Shown here piece by piece: positions 33,681-44,142 of a DNA stretch of 47,170 bases. Each line of letters opens with the position of its first letter. Within the stretch, counting starts at the first letter, position 1. Source of the DNA: Acidimicrobiaceae bacterium (GTDB taxonomy: Bacteria > Actinomycetota > Acidimicrobiia > Acidimicrobiales > Aldehydirespiratoraceae); contig JAERSO010000045.1 of the NCBI GenBank assembly GCA_016845585.1, forward strand, positions 1 to 47,170. Direction: 5' to 3'. Both the position numbers and the translations under genes were made by a program. The notes beneath the pieces were generated by a model. It did not search any database. It saw nothing but the letters and a program-made list of their open reading frames with translations, and was not told where the DNA came from.

Positions 33681-34265
33681 GCGGCAGCGGCTCAGGAAGT
33701 TGCCGATCAGGTCGTGCCCCGCGGTGGTGAGCACCGATTCGGGGTGAAACTGTACGCCTTCGATGTCGTGCTCGCGATGGCGGATACCCATCAACAGGCC
33801 GTCGTCGCTCTCGGCCGTGATCTCGAAGACGTCGGGCAGGGTTTCCCGGTCGACGATCAGTGAGTGGTAGCGCGTGGCCTCCAGCGGAGCGGGCAAACCG
33901 TTGAACACGCCGGCATCGTGATGGCGGATCAGCGAGGTCTTGCCGTGCATCACTTGCGGCGCGCGGATCACCTCGCCGCCGAACGCCTGCCCCATGCACT
34001 GCATGCCGAGACACACACCGAAGATCGGAACGGTGCCGGCAAGGTCGGTGAGCACGTCCATCGACACACCGGCGTCGTCGGGCGTGCCCGGCCCCGGGGA
34101 GATCAGGATTCCGTCCGGATCGAGCGCGCGGATGCCGTCGAGGTCGATCTCGTCGTGACGGTGGACGACCGGCGCGGCGCCGAGCTCACCCAGATACTGC
34201 ACGAGGATGTAGACGAACGAGTCGTAGTTGTCGATGACGAGGATCGTGGGGCGCTCGGCGGACAC
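33675..34265 (-). CDS. Class I glutamine amidotransferase, anthranilate/aminodeoxychorismate synthase component II
   Basis: A 196-residue glutaminase subunit. The nucleophile is in [11 protein letters not shown], the catalytic His-Glu in [12 protein letters not shown], and the N-terminal [11 protein letters not shown] is the family signature. It supplies ammonia to TrpE or PabB; in mycobacteria a TrpG-like gene sits downstream of pknB in the same neighbourhood. No component I gene is nearby, so it may serve both pathways. GTG 34265 is supported by TAGCCT 6 nt upstream. Confidence 0.92.
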   Translation of the reverse strand: MSAERPTILVIDNYDSFVYILVQYLGELGAAPVVHRHDEIDLDGIRALDPDGILISPGPGTPDDAGVSMDVLTDLAGTVPIFGVCLGMQCMGQAFGGEVIRAPQVMHGKTSLIRHHDAGVFNGLPAPLEATRYHSLIVDRETLPDVFEITAESDDGLLMGIRHREHDIEGVQFHPESVLTTAGHDLIGNFLSRCRG

Positions 34266-34271
34266 CCCGAG

Positions 34272-34277
34272 AGGCTA
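34272..34277 (-). promoter_or_regulatory. -10 box TAGCCT of a leaderless promoter
   Basis: On the minus strand TAGCCT lies 6 nt before GTG 34265, with no Shine-Dalgarno sequence. Confidence 0.5.
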
Positions 34278-34303
34278 CCCGCCCGGTCGTTCGGCTCTGC
34301 CGG

Positions 34304-34696
34304 CTATTCCGCGGCTTCGACCATGTGGCGCATGCCGGTCACGAGGTCGACTTCCGAGATCGGTCGATCGATCCAGGCGGTGGCGCCGGCCTCGCGAGCC
34401 TCACCCGCGGCGGAAGCGGGAGCGCCCTCCGGGCCGATCACCACGATCGGGATCGCCGCTCGACTCGGATCCGCCAACGCCCGGATCGAGCGGACGGCGC
34501 CCAGGTCGGTGTCGATCGCCACGACCGCGAAACCCGGATAGGTGTTGACGATCTCCGACGCGGCTCGAGCAAGGTCGCTCGCCCGCGCCGCGACACCCGC
34601 GCGGGTCAAGGTGTCCGCGATGAAACCGGCTGCATCAGGATCGGCAGCGACCACCAGAACACTGGCATCGGCGCCGGTGTCGTCGTGATCCGTCAT
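34304..34696 (-). CDS. Receiver-like protein with altered active site
   Basis: A 130-residue single receiver-like domain. The acidic pair is at Asp19/Asp21 (VVAADPDA) and a possible phosphoacceptor Asp62 (VVAIDTDLG) is present, but the conserved Lys of the KP motif is Arg111 (WIDRPIS) and the usual Thr/Ser in LTA is replaced (VIGPEG). It may be a pseudo-receiver or a weakly phosphorylated one. Its ATG overlaps the stop of the large Fe-S gene upstream (ATGA), so it is translationally coupled to it. No output domain or kinase is present. Confidence 0.7.
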   Translation of the reverse strand: MTDHDDTGADASVLVVAADPDAAGFIADTLTRAGVAARASDLARAASEIVNTYPGFAVVAIDTDLGAVRSIRALADPSRAAIPIVVIGPEGAPASAAGEAREAGATAWIDRPISEVDLVTGMRHMVEAAE

Positions 34697-37290
34697 CAGT
34701 CCTGCTGGGTTGCGTTCTCGGGTGGTGCCTCGGGAAGATCGGGAAGCTCAGCGTTTCGCGGGGTGCGTCCCCCGGCCAGCTCAGCGGCCTGAGCGACCCA
34801 ACCGTCACGATTGATCCGGCCATCGAAGGCCAGATAGTCGTCGAGCTTCACGATGTACTCCGGGGGGAACGCCGCGATCTGTTCGAAGTGCACGATCCCG
34901 AGCTCGTGCAGCAGCGCTTCGAGCTTCGGCCCGACCCCCTTGATCACCTTCAGATCGTCAGGTTCGGTGTCTTCGCCGGCGTTGCCTTCGTCGGCCGTAG
35001 CCGGAGCACCCTCCGCGACTTCTGACTCCGGCTCGGCGACCAGGGTCTGCACGGGACTGCTCGCGGCGGCGAGCTCCTGCTGTGATGCGAGTTCGGCGGC
35101 CATGGCGTCGGCTTCACCGGCTTCGATTGCATCGAGCACGTGCATGGCGATGTCAGCGACGCGAACCTCGTCCTCTTCCTTGCCCGCGGCCTTCACGCCG
35201 TCGTCCATCATCACGTAACAGAACGGGCACGCCGTGGCGACGCGGGCCGCGCCGGTGTCGACCAGCTCCTGGGCCCGGACGTCGTTGACCTTCTCGCCGA
35301 TGGTCTCCTCCATCCACATGCGAGCCCCGCCGGCGCCACAGCACATCCCCTTGGTGCCGTTGCGTTCGGCTTCGACGATCTCGATGCCGCCGAGCTTGCC
35401 GAGCACCTTGCGGGGCGCCATGTAGACGTCGTTGTGACGACCCAGGTAGCAGGAGTCGTGGTACACCACGCGCTCCTCGAGCTGTGCCTCACTGAGGTCG
35501 AGGCGGCCTTGATCGACCAGCCACTCCAGGAACTGCGAGTGGTGCACGACCTCGTAGTGGCCGCCGAGCTGCGGGTACTCGTTGGCGAGCGTGTTGAAGC
35601 AGTGCGGACACTGGGTGACGATCTTCTTGACGCCCATGGTGTTGAGCGTCTCGATGTTCTGGCTGGCGAGCATCTGGAAGAGGTACTCGTTGCCCGAACG
35701 GCGAGCCGAGTCACCGGTGCAGTTCTCGGCGGGGCCGAGGATGGCGAAGTCGACGTTGGCCCGCTGCATGAGCTTGGCCATCGCCTGGGTGACCTTGCGG
35801 TTCTTGTCGTCGAAGGCGCCGGCGCAGCCGACCCAGTAGAGGTATTCGGACTCGATCGGGTCGCCACCGTCGATCAGGTTGATGCCGTCCATGCCGTTGG
35901 CCCAGTCGGCCCGTTCGCCCTGGCTCATGCCCCATGGGTTGGCGGAGTTCTCCATCGAACGGAAGGCCTGGCCCAACTCGGACGGGAAGTCGCTCTCCAT
36001 CAGGGTGAGGTAGCGCCGCATGTCGAGGATCTTGTCGAGGATCTCGATGTTGACCGGACAGATCTCGTCACAGGCCTTGCAGGAGGTGCAGCTCCAGAGC
36101 TCGTCCTGGGTGATGCGGTCGAACATCCAGTTGGCCGGCACCGTGATCTCGTCGTCGACCCCGATTGGAGGCGAAACGGTGGGGTCGCCGGTGCGGGCCA
36201 TGATCTCGCCCGTCTTCAGCACGATCTCACGCGGATCGAGCGGCTTGCCGGTTGCATGTGCGGGGCACACCGACGTGCAGCGGCCACACATGGTGCACGC
36301 ATCGGTGTCGAGCAGTTGCTTCCAGGTGAAGTCCTCGATGACCGAGGCACCGAAGGTCTCGAGCTCGGTGTCGCCCTCCACCAGGTTGGGCATCGCCTTC
36401 ATGGCGCCCTTCGGACGGTCCTTGTCCTTCAGGTACATGTTCAGCGGTGAGGTGAACATGTGCCGCAGCATCGTCGTCGGGAGGATGATGAGGAACGCGA
36501 TGAAGCTGACGACGTGGGCGCCCCACCAGAACTGATGCCAACCGGAGATGCTGCCGTTGTCCTCGACGAGGGTGGCGAGCGGATAGCCGATGAAGCTCCA
36601 CTTCTCGAAGTCGGGCATGCCGTCATGGGCGATGCGGAAGGCCTCGGCGGCAAAACCGGTGACAGCGATGGCGAAGAACACGCCCAGGATCACCGCGTGC
36701 TCGGGCGTCGACTTGATGCGGATGCGGTAGGGCCGCCAGGCCCACGGGCCGTAGCGGCGAACGATCGCCCACACGATGCCGACGAGGAAGATGAGACCGG
36801 CCGCGTCACCGACCAGCACGTAGCCCTTGTAGACGTCGCCGTGGAGGAACTTGATGTCCTCCGGAATCTGATGGTTCACCTCGAGCACCGTCGTGACACC
36901 CAGCAGGATGATGAACCCGAAGTAGATCATCGAGTGCATGATCCCGGCGCCCGGCTCGCGCATGAGCGTCTGCATGTAGACGCCGGCACGGAAGTCGGCG
37001 AGGCGACGCTTGGCGTTCTTGGTCGTGGTGCGGCGGTTGTCGGGACGGCCACGCTCCCAGTTCTTCATCCGGTTGGAGAACTGCCAGGAGCCCCACACCA
37101 ATGTCGCCGGGATCACCGTGTAGAACCCGAGCTTGATCGCATCGGGGATGTTGTCGAACACCTCGCGGGTGACGGTCGACTCGTCGTGCCAGTCGGTGAT
37201 GAACGGCAGGACGTATGACCCGAACGTGAACAGGGCAATACCGATGCCCATGGCTCGAACGAGTTGGTGAGGCTTCAGGCGCGATTTCAT
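34696..37290 (-). CDS. EtfD-like membrane iron-sulfur oxidoreductase with C-terminal helix-hairpin-helix
   Basis: An 864-residue protein. Residues 1-275 hold several membrane helices of the nitrate reductase gamma/HdrE type, ending near LIILPTTMLRHMF. Two 4Fe-4S motifs follow: Cys332/335/338/342 and Cys401/404/407/411. Next come two CCG-type cysteine-rich domains, with Cys561/564, Cys614, CCG at 650-652 and CPFC at 688-691. This matches Rv0338c/EtfD, which passes electrons from ETF (fatty-acid beta-oxidation) to menaquinone. After an acidic linker, residues about 778-840 add a helix-hairpin-helix of the DLKVIKGVGPKLEALL type. ATG 37290 is favoured by TATCTT 9 nt upstream. Confidence 0.88.
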   Translation of the reverse strand: MKSRLKPHQLVRAMGIGIALFTFGSYVLPFITDWHDESTVTREVFDNIPDAIKLGFYTVIPATLVWGSWQFSNRMKNWERGRPDNRRTTTKNAKRRLADFRAGVYMQTLMREPGAGIMHSMIYFGFIILLGVTTVLEVNHQIPEDIKFLHGDVYKGYVLVGDAAGLIFLVGIVWAIVRRYGPWAWRPYRIRIKSTPEHAVILGVFFAIAVTGFAAEAFRIAHDGMPDFEKWSFIGYPLATLVEDNGSISGWHQFWWGAHVVSFIAFLIILPTTMLRHMFTSPLNMYLKDKDRPKGAMKAMPNLVEGDTELETFGASVIEDFTWKQLLDTDACTMCGRCTSVCPAHATGKPLDPREIVLKTGEIMARTGDPTVSPPIGVDDEITVPANWMFDRITQDELWSCTSCKACDEICPVNIEILDKILDMRRYLTLMESDFPSELGQAFRSMENSANPWGMSQGERADWANGMDGINLIDGGDPIESEYLYWVGCAGAFDDKNRKVTQAMAKLMQRANVDFAILGPAENCTGDSARRSGNEYLFQMLASQNIETLNTMGVKKIVTQCPHCFNTLANEYPQLGGHYEVVHHSQFLEWLVDQGRLDLSEAQLEERVVYHDSCYLGRHNDVYMAPRKVLGKLGGIEIVEAERNGTKGMCCGAGGARMWMEETIGEKVNDVRAQELVDTGAARVATACPFCYVMMDDGVKAAGKEEDEVRVADIAMHVLDAIEAGEADAMAAELASQQELAAASSPVQTLVAEPESEVAEGAPATADEGNAGEDTEPDDLKVIKGVGPKLEALLHELGIVHFEQIAAFPPEYIVKLDDYLAFDGRINRDGWVAQAAELAGGRTPRNAELPDLPEAPPENATQQD

Positions 37291-37299
37291 GGCGCCGCA

Positions 37300-37305
37300 A
37301 AGATA
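37300..37305 (-). promoter_or_regulatory. -10 box TATCTT for the EtfD-like gene
   Basis: On the minus strand TATCTT lies 9 nt before ATG 37290, giving a leaderless or nearly leaderless transcript. Confidence 0.45.
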
Positions 37306-37344
37306 CCTCTCTCTGCACCGCGCTCGCGCACTGGCGAACCCAGT

Positions 37345-37374
37345 TGGGACAGCTGGGGTCAGACCCCTGTCCCA
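37345..37374. repeat. GGGGTCAGACCCC palindrome (family copy 3)
   Basis: The core is at 37355-37367; flanking arms TGGGAC (37345-37350) and GTCCCA (37369-37374) pair, but asymmetrically (4 nt on one side, 1 nt on the other). Unlike copies 1, 2 and 4 it lies between divergent genes, so a simple terminator role does not fit. Confidence 0.7.
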
Positions 37375-37443
37375 TCCGGGTACCGCCACACCGGGCCCGG
37401 CGATGATTCACATCTCCGAAACACTCGGGAAACGGCCGTTTCC

Positions 37444-37449
37444 TACCGT
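37444..37449 (+). promoter_or_regulatory. -10 box TACCGT of a leaderless promoter
   Basis: TACCGT lies 7 nt before ATG 37457 and sets that start for the winged-helix regulator. Confidence 0.5.
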
Positions 37450-37456
37450 TGGGTGC

Positions 37457-37936
37457 ATGGATGTGGCACTTGTGCGTTGGCCGGCCGGAGCAGACCAACT
37501 CGAGCGGTTGCGAGAGCAGCGTTCGCCCCGGCTGCTCGTCGTCGCGGAGAACGCACCACCGCCGTCACCGATCGATGAACTCGAGGACTGGGTCCGCACA
37601 CCTGTGGATCAGGGCGACATCCGGGCGCGGGTCGCCACACTCGCGCAGCGAGCAGAGCGGCTGCTCGTTCCCTCGATCGACACGGACGATGTCGTTCACT
37701 TCGACGGCGCTCTGGCACCGCTTTCCCCGGTCGAAGCCCGACTCGCTCGACCGCTCGTGGCGGCCTTTCGAACCGTCGTGTCACGATCCGACCTCGCGCG
37801 AGCGGCCTGGGATGGTGACGATCCAGGACGAAACGCCCTCGATGTTCACGTCTCCCGGCTCCGGCGCCGCCTCGAGGCATCCGGACTCAGAATCAGGACC
37901 GTTCGTTCGCGCGGCTACCTCCTCGAGACCGGGTGA
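37457..37936 (+). CDS. OmpR-type winged-helix regulator with reduced N-terminal receiver
   Basis: A 159-residue regulator. Residues about 85-159 form an OmpR/PhoB winged helix (LSPVEARLARPLVAAF, VVSRSDLARAAW, ALDVHVSRLRRRLEASG, RTVRSRGYLLETG). The N-terminal 75 residues look like a shortened receiver: RLLVVAENA and DWVRTPVDQGDIRARVATL resemble its last strands and helix, but no phosphoacceptor region is present. It lies 95 bp upstream of the ammonium transporter gene on the same strand. Orphan OmpR-type GlnR regulates nitrogen genes in Actinobacteria, so a nitrogen role is plausible but inferred. ATG 37457 follows a -10 box by 7 nt. Confidence 0.82.
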   Translation: MDVALVRWPAGADQLERLREQRSPRLLVVAENAPPPSPIDELEDWVRTPVDQGDIRARVATLAQRAERLLVPSIDTDDVVHFDGALAPLSPVEARLARPLVAAFRTVVSRSDLARAAWDGDDPGRNALDVHVSRLRRRLEASGLRIRTVRSRGYLLETG

Positions 37937-38019
37937 CCGGTGGCGACCTGACAGGAAGCGGTCAGGCGTTGGATCCGAATCGGTAACCGTCGGCGAACGG
38001 CCGAGAAACCGACGCTTCG

Positions 38020-38025
38020 TAGCTT
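38020..38025 (+). promoter_or_regulatory. -10 box TAGCTT of a leaderless promoter for the ammonium transporter
   Basis: TAGCTT lies 6 nt before ATG 38032 with no Shine-Dalgarno sequence. Confidence 0.5.
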
Positions 38026-38031
38026 GCCGTC

Positions 38032-39411
38032 ATGTTCAGGAAACGTTCACTCATCAGCCCCGCCGTGGTCGCCGCCACCCTGTGGGCATCGCCCGCCAGC
38101 GCCCAGGAGGAGGGCCTGTCCGCCGAGGCGGTACAGGCCGTCATGGACAACCTCTGGCTGGTCATCGCCGGCTGCATGGTGTTCCTCATGCAGGCAGGAT
38201 TCGCGCTGGTCGAGGCTGGTCTGACCCGGGCCAAGAACATCGGCAACATCATGGCGAAGAACCTCGCCGACATGGCCATCGGCACAATGGCCTTCTTCAT
38301 CGTCGGTTGGTCGATCGCCTACGGCACGTCCGACTCGAAATGGTGGGGCGGCCTCAACGACTTCTTCTTCAAGGATTCTGCCGACCCGGCCGCGATCTTC
38401 GACACGTCGGGTGGGCTGACCCCCGCCACCGGGTTCTTCTTCCAGGTCGTCTTCGCGGCCACGGCCGTCACGATCGCCTCGGGAGCGATGGCGGAGCGCA
38501 CGAAGTTCTCGACCTACCTCGTCTTTGCCGCGGTGATGACCGCCATCATCTACCCGGTGGTCGTCCACTGGACCTGGGGCGGCGGCCTGATCGCCCAGAT
38601 CGAGATCGGCGGGCGTGTCTACTCGGACTTCGCCGGCTCGACGATCGTCCATCTCACGGGCGCGGTGGCTGCCCTCGTCGGCGCCGCGATGCTCGGCCCG
38701 CGCCTCGGCAAGTACGGACCCGACGGTCGGCCGCGGGCCCTGCCCGGTCACAACGTCGGATTCGCCGTCGTCGGCGTGTTCATCCTCTGGTTCGGATGGT
38801 TCGGATTCAACGCAGGCTCGGAGCTCGTGGCCGACGCGATCGTGCCGTTCCTCGCCATGAACACCCTGATGGCCGCAGCGGCCGGCGTCATCGGCGCCAC
38901 GGCGATCATGTGGTTCAAGACCGGCATCGCTGATGTGGCCATGGCCGGCAACGGCGCCTTGGCCGGCCTCGTTTCGATCACCGCTCCCGTCGGGACGGTC
39001 GAACCATGGGCCGCGGTGGTCATCGGCTTCCTCGGTGGTCTGATCGTGGTCGTCTCTGTCCTGTTCTTCGACCGCATCCGTATCGATGACCCGGTCGGTG
39101 CCATCTCCGTCCACGGTGTGTGCGGCATCTGGGGCACCTTGTCGATCGGCCTCTTCGCCCGCTACGACGACGCCTTCCTGGGCGCCGAGAACGTCGGTCT
39201 GTTCTACGGCGGCGGTGCCTCGCAGCTCGTGGTGCAGGCCGTGATGGTCGTGATCGTGGTTGCCTGGGTCGGCGCCACCAGCTTCGCCCTGTTCAAGGTC
39301 CTCGATCGCACGATCGGCCTCCGAGTCGATCCTGAGGAGGAGTCGGCCGGTCTGGACGTCGCCGAACACGGCTCCGCCGGCTACGGCCTCGAGACCGTCG
39401 GCCTCAGCTGA
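38032..39411 (+). CDS. amt: Ammonium transporter (Amt family)
   Basis: A 459-residue Amt channel for ammonium uptake. A probable signal peptide (ends SPASAQ, cleaved near residue 24) precedes eleven membrane helices. Characteristic segments: WLVIAGCMVFLMQAGFALVEAG, the periplasmic-gate region FFFQVVFAATAVTIASGAMAER (in parts), DFAGSTIVHLTGAVAAL, and HGVCGIWGTLSIG with conserved His. The C-terminal cytoplasmic tail is short. No glnK/glnD genes follow, unlike many amt loci. The stop is 1 nt from a strong palindrome shared with the convergent RCC1-like gene. Confidence 0.95.
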   Translation: MFRKRSLISPAVVAATLWASPASAQEEGLSAEAVQAVMDNLWLVIAGCMVFLMQAGFALVEAGLTRAKNIGNIMAKNLADMAIGTMAFFIVGWSIAYGTSDSKWWGGLNDFFFKDSADPAAIFDTSGGLTPATGFFFQVVFAATAVTIASGAMAERTKFSTYLVFAAVMTAIIYPVVVHWTWGGGLIAQIEIGGRVYSDFAGSTIVHLTGAVAALVGAAMLGPRLGKYGPDGRPRALPGHNVGFAVVGVFILWFGWFGFNAGSELVADAIVPFLAMNTLMAAAAGVIGATAIMWFKTGIADVAMAGNGALAGLVSITAPVGTVEPWAAVVIGFLGGLIVVVSVLFFDRIRIDDPVGAISVHGVCGIWGTLSIGLFARYDDAFLGAENVGLFYGGGASQLVVQAVMVVIVVAWVGATSFALFKVLDRTIGLRVDPEEESAGLDVAEHGSAGYGLETVGLS

Positions 39412-39412
39412 C

Positions 39413-39456
39413 GAGGTCTGTAACGCTGGGGTCTGTCCCCAGCGTTACAAGACCTC
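39413..39456. repeat. GGGG-TCTGT-CCCC palindrome (family copy 4), bidirectional terminator
   Basis: GAGGTC and GACCTC (39413-39418, 39451-39456) form the base, with TGTAACGCT/AGCGTTACA next to GGGGTCTGTCCCC; one 1-nt bulge. It shares its inner arms with copy 1. It follows the amt stop by 1 nt and overlaps the stop of the convergent gene at 39455. Confidence 0.8.
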
Positions 39457-40359
39457 AGGCTTCGCGGTTGGCGTTGATCAGGCGGCCGATGAAGGCGGCC
39501 ATCTGTTCGCGGGTGACGTAGTCGCCTGGCGAGTAGAGGGTGCCGCCGTCGGTGCCGGTCGTGATCGCGAATTCCTTCATGCACGTCACGTGAACATCGG
39601 CATAGGAGGCGCCAGTGACGTCTGGGAACCCGTGATGCGGCGAGATCGGGCACTCGACCTGGATCGGCCGTACCCGATGGCTCAGATCGACGGGTTCGAG
39701 GGCGTCGCCCATATGCGATGGGTGGTCGCCACGGCTCGTCGTGATGCCGATCCCGCCTTGGCCGCTGTCGTTCGCCCCCCAGCAGGCGATGGTCTCGTCG
39801 TCGAAGAGGGCGCACGCGTGCCTGCGCCCGAGTGAGAGCGCGAGCGGGGCATCGCCCAGATCGACCTCAGGGAGGTCGTCGCCCATCGGGCCGACACCGT
39901 CGCCGCGGGCAGATCGTCCCCCATCAACCCGATGCCGTTTCCGCGATGATCGGTGTCGCCGAGCCCGAGGCGTCCACCCCAGTTGGCGCCCCAACACTTG
40001 AGGTCACCGTTGTCGAGGATCGCGCAGTTGTGCTGCGAGCCGGCGGTGATCGAGACCGCGGTCCGACCCGTGCCGAGATCGACCGTCGGCAGATCGTCGC
40101 CCATCGGGCCGACGCCGTCACCGCGTGTGTCGGTGTTGCCGAGTCCGAGTTCGCCCCTCGAATTGCTGCCCCAGCACTTCACCGGGGCGTCGTCCAGCAA
40201 TGCGCAGGTGTGCCAGTTGCCGGCGGCGATCACCGCCGCAGCTCGTCGGTCCCCCGCTGTGGACGTGCCCGATGGATCAGCACCGGCCGTGCCCGTGAGG
40301 CCGAACGTGATTGTTGCGATGACGGTGAGTGCGGCGAGGCTGCGGCGAAGAGGGCGCAT
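39455..40359 (-). pseudogene. Broken RCC1-repeat surface protein with C-terminal SLH domain
   Basis: The minus-strand frame from ATG 40359 gives a signal peptide (AALTVIATITFGLTGTAGA) and RCC1-type repeats such as GNWHTCALLDDAPVKCWGSN and SQHNCAILDNGDLKCWGAN. After GLMGDDLPA (about 39920) the frame is lost, while the next frame resumes at once with RGDGVGPMGDDLPEVDLG, another RCC1 unit, and an SLH domain (FPDVTGASYADVHVTC, then VTREQMAAFIGRL). The junction joins two repeat copies, losing most of one unit plus frame. The repeat-to-repeat deletion suggests recombination between repeats. A sequencing error alone would not remove the expected spacer. Confidence 0.75.
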
Positions 40360-40464
40360 CGTTCGATTGAACGGGTACGGCTGCGTGCCGTCGAGGGTGC
40401 TCGCACCACTCTCCGAGGGGAGGCCTGCCTCCCCTGCGCTCGAGGTGATGGTGCACCTCGGAGG

Positions 40465-40491
40465 AAAGTTGATGCATGGGCGCTCAACTTT
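40465..40491. promoter_or_regulatory. HAIR-type HspR operator upstream of dnaK
   Basis: AAAGTTGATG (40465-40474), 7 nt, GCTCAACTTT (40482-40491). The HAIR consensus is CTTGAGT-N7-ACTCAAG; this copy keeps the N7 spacing and the TTGA/CTCAA cores. It sits about 100 nt before dnaK, ahead of -10 candidates TAGGTT (40508-40513) and TATTCT (40517-40522). HspR binding here would repress the operon. Confidence 0.75.
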
Positions 40492-40589
40492 CTGCCAGTT
40501 TGCGGAATAGGTTCGGTATTCTCCAGGTTCACGTACTCGAATCCCCCACACCGCGGTGCAGAACCGCAGCAAGAATCAGGAGAAACCCC

Positions 40590-42424
<1,835 letters not shown>

Positions 42425-42428
<4 letters not shown>

Positions 42429-42967
42429 CGGACTCCGCCGTCGCCGACGACGGAGCGTCGGATCCGGAGCAGCCAGATGGCATCGTCGGCGACGATGCCA
42501 GTGAGGAGCCCGAACTCGCACCACCCACGGTCGAGGATCTCATCGACGCGCTGGAATCCGTTTCCCGAGAGCGAGATGAGAACTTCGATCACTGGCAGCG
42601 CGTGTCGGCGGAGTTCGCCAACTTCCGCAAGCAGGCCGAGAAGCGAAACGCCGAGTACGCGGCCCAGGCCGGGTCGCGGCTCGCCCTGGCGCTGCTCCCG
42701 GTGCTGGATGCCTGTGAGGCCGCTGCGCAGCAGGGGGTCGAAGGCATCGATGCGGTCGCCTCGCAGCTCAAGGGTGCGTTGGAGCGCCAGGGGTTGCAGG
42801 TGATCGCCGACGAGTCCGAGCCGTTCGATCCCAACCGTCACGAAGCCGCGATGACCGAACCCGGTGACGAGGGCCAGACCGAGCCGATCGTCGGACAGGT
42901 CCTGCGCACCGGATACGCCTGGAACGGGCGGGTCCTGCGGGCGGCGATGGTCAAGGTGAAGGGCTGA
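42425..42967 (+). CDS. grpE: Nucleotide exchange factor GrpE
   Basis: A 180-residue GrpE that releases ADP from DnaK. An acidic, disordered N-terminus leads into the long coiled-coil helix ([20 protein letters not shown], then [16 protein letters not shown]), followed by the beta domain ([41 protein letters not shown]). The GTG start at 42425 overlaps the dnaK stop. No unusual feature is seen. Confidence 0.95.
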
Positions 42968-42994
42968 GTCCCGAAGGGTTGAAGGAGGTGTTTG

Positions 42995-44116
42995 ATGGCT
43001 GAACCGCAACGTGAATGGCTCGAGAAGGACTACTACGCCGTGCTCGGCGTGTCAGAGACTGCTTCGGCCAAAGACATCACCAAGGCGTATCGCAAGCTCG
43101 CCCGCGAGCTTCACCCCGACGCCAACCCCGGTGATGCCACGGCCGAGGAACGCTTCAAGGAAGTGTCCTCCGCCTACGACGTCATCGGCGACGAGGACAA
43201 GCGGAAGAGCTACGACGAAGTCCGCCACATGGGCCCGATGGGTGGCATGTTCGGCGGTGGCGGCGGGCCGGGTGCCGGGGGCTTCAGCGGTGGCGACATG
43301 GGCGACATCGGTGACCTGCTCGGTGGTCTGTTCGGCCGCGGCGGCCGTGGAGGTCGCGGTGGACGAGGCGGCCCGCAACAGTCGCGGGCGCAGCGCGGGA
43401 GTGACCTCGAGGCCGAACTGAAGCTCGACTTCGACGACGCCGTCAACGGTCTCGAGACCTCGATCCAACTCACGAGCGAGGCGACGTGTTCCACGTGTTC
43501 GGGTTCGGGGTCGAAGCCGGGCTCCGCCCCCAAGCGCTGTCAGCAGTGTGAGGGGCGAGGGCTCGTCGACGACAATCAGGGCTTCTTCTCGATGAGTCGC
43601 CCGTGCCAGGCGTGTGGTGGTCGAGGCTCGATCATCACCGACCCGTGCTCGACGTGTCGGGGCCAAGGCACCGAGGTGCGCCCCCGCGACGTGAAGGTGC
43701 GGATCCCCGCCGGCGTCAAGACCGGCCAGAAGATCCGGCTGAGGGGTCGTGGTGGTCCCGGTCGCAACGGTGGTGAACCCGGCGATCTCTTCGTGCACGT
43801 GAAGGTCAGGGATCACCATCTCTTCGGGCGTTCCGGCAAGGACCTCACGCTCCACGTCCCGATCTCGTTCGCCGAGGCCGCCCTCGGTGCCGACGTGGCC
43901 GTTCCCACGCTCCACGGCGACACCGTGAAGATCCGTATCCCCGCGGGCACCGCCACCGGCAAGAAGTTCCGCGTTCGCGGCAAGGGGGGAAACCCCGACC
44001 TCGTCGTCACGGTCGAGGTCGCCGTCCCCGACGATCTCACCGATGATCAACGAGCGGCCGTGGAAGCCCTCGCCGCGGCATCACCCGACAGCCCTAGGTC
44101 ACACCTCGGGGTCTGA
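42995..44116 (+). CDS. dnaJ: Co-chaperone DnaJ (Hsp40)
   Basis: A 373-residue class A J-protein. The J domain has the HPD motif (ELHPDANPGD), followed by a Gly-rich region (about residues 75-130) and four zinc-binding repeats: CSTCSGSG, CQQCEGRG, CQACGGRG and CSTCRGQG. The C-terminal substrate domains follow (VKVRIPAGVKTGQKIRLRG). ATG 42995 has AAGGAGG at 42982-42988. The C-terminal residues run into a GGGGTCTGACCCC element and the stop TGA is inside its core, so that element defines the end of the protein. Confidence 0.96.
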   Translation: MAEPQREWLEKDYYAVLGVSETASAKDITKAYRKLARELHPDANPGDATAEERFKEVSSAYDVIGDEDKRKSYDEVRHMGPMGGMFGGGGGPGAGGFSGGDMGDIGDLLGGLFGRGGRGGRGGRGGPQQSRAQRGSDLEAELKLDFDDAVNGLETSIQLTSEATCSTCSGSGSKPGSAPKRCQQCEGRGLVDDNQGFFSMSRPCQACGGRGSIITDPCSTCRGQGTEVRPRDVKVRIPAGVKTGQKIRLRGRGGPGRNGGEPGDLFVHVKVRDHHLFGRSGKDLTLHVPISFAEAALGADVAVPTLHGDTVKIRIPAGTATGKKFRVRGKGGNPDLVVTVEVAVPDDLTDDQRAAVEALAAASPDSPRSHLGV

Positions 44117-44120
44117 CCCC
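44108..44120. repeat. GGGGTCTGACCCC palindrome (family copy 5) at the dnaJ stop
   Basis: The 13-bp core stands alone; its flanks do not pair with each other. The right flank ATCGCTAC resembles the AGCGCTAC arm of copy 1. The dnaJ stop codon lies within the core. It is located between two genes of the same operon. Confidence 0.65.
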
Positions 44121-44142
44121 ATCGCTACCGAAAGGAGCACTC

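Noticed and set aside
35140..36450. Long plus-strand open frame inside the EtfD-like gene.
   Set aside because: It runs opposite to Fe-S cysteine motifs and shows Val/His/Leu-rich antisense composition, a common effect of high GC codon bias.
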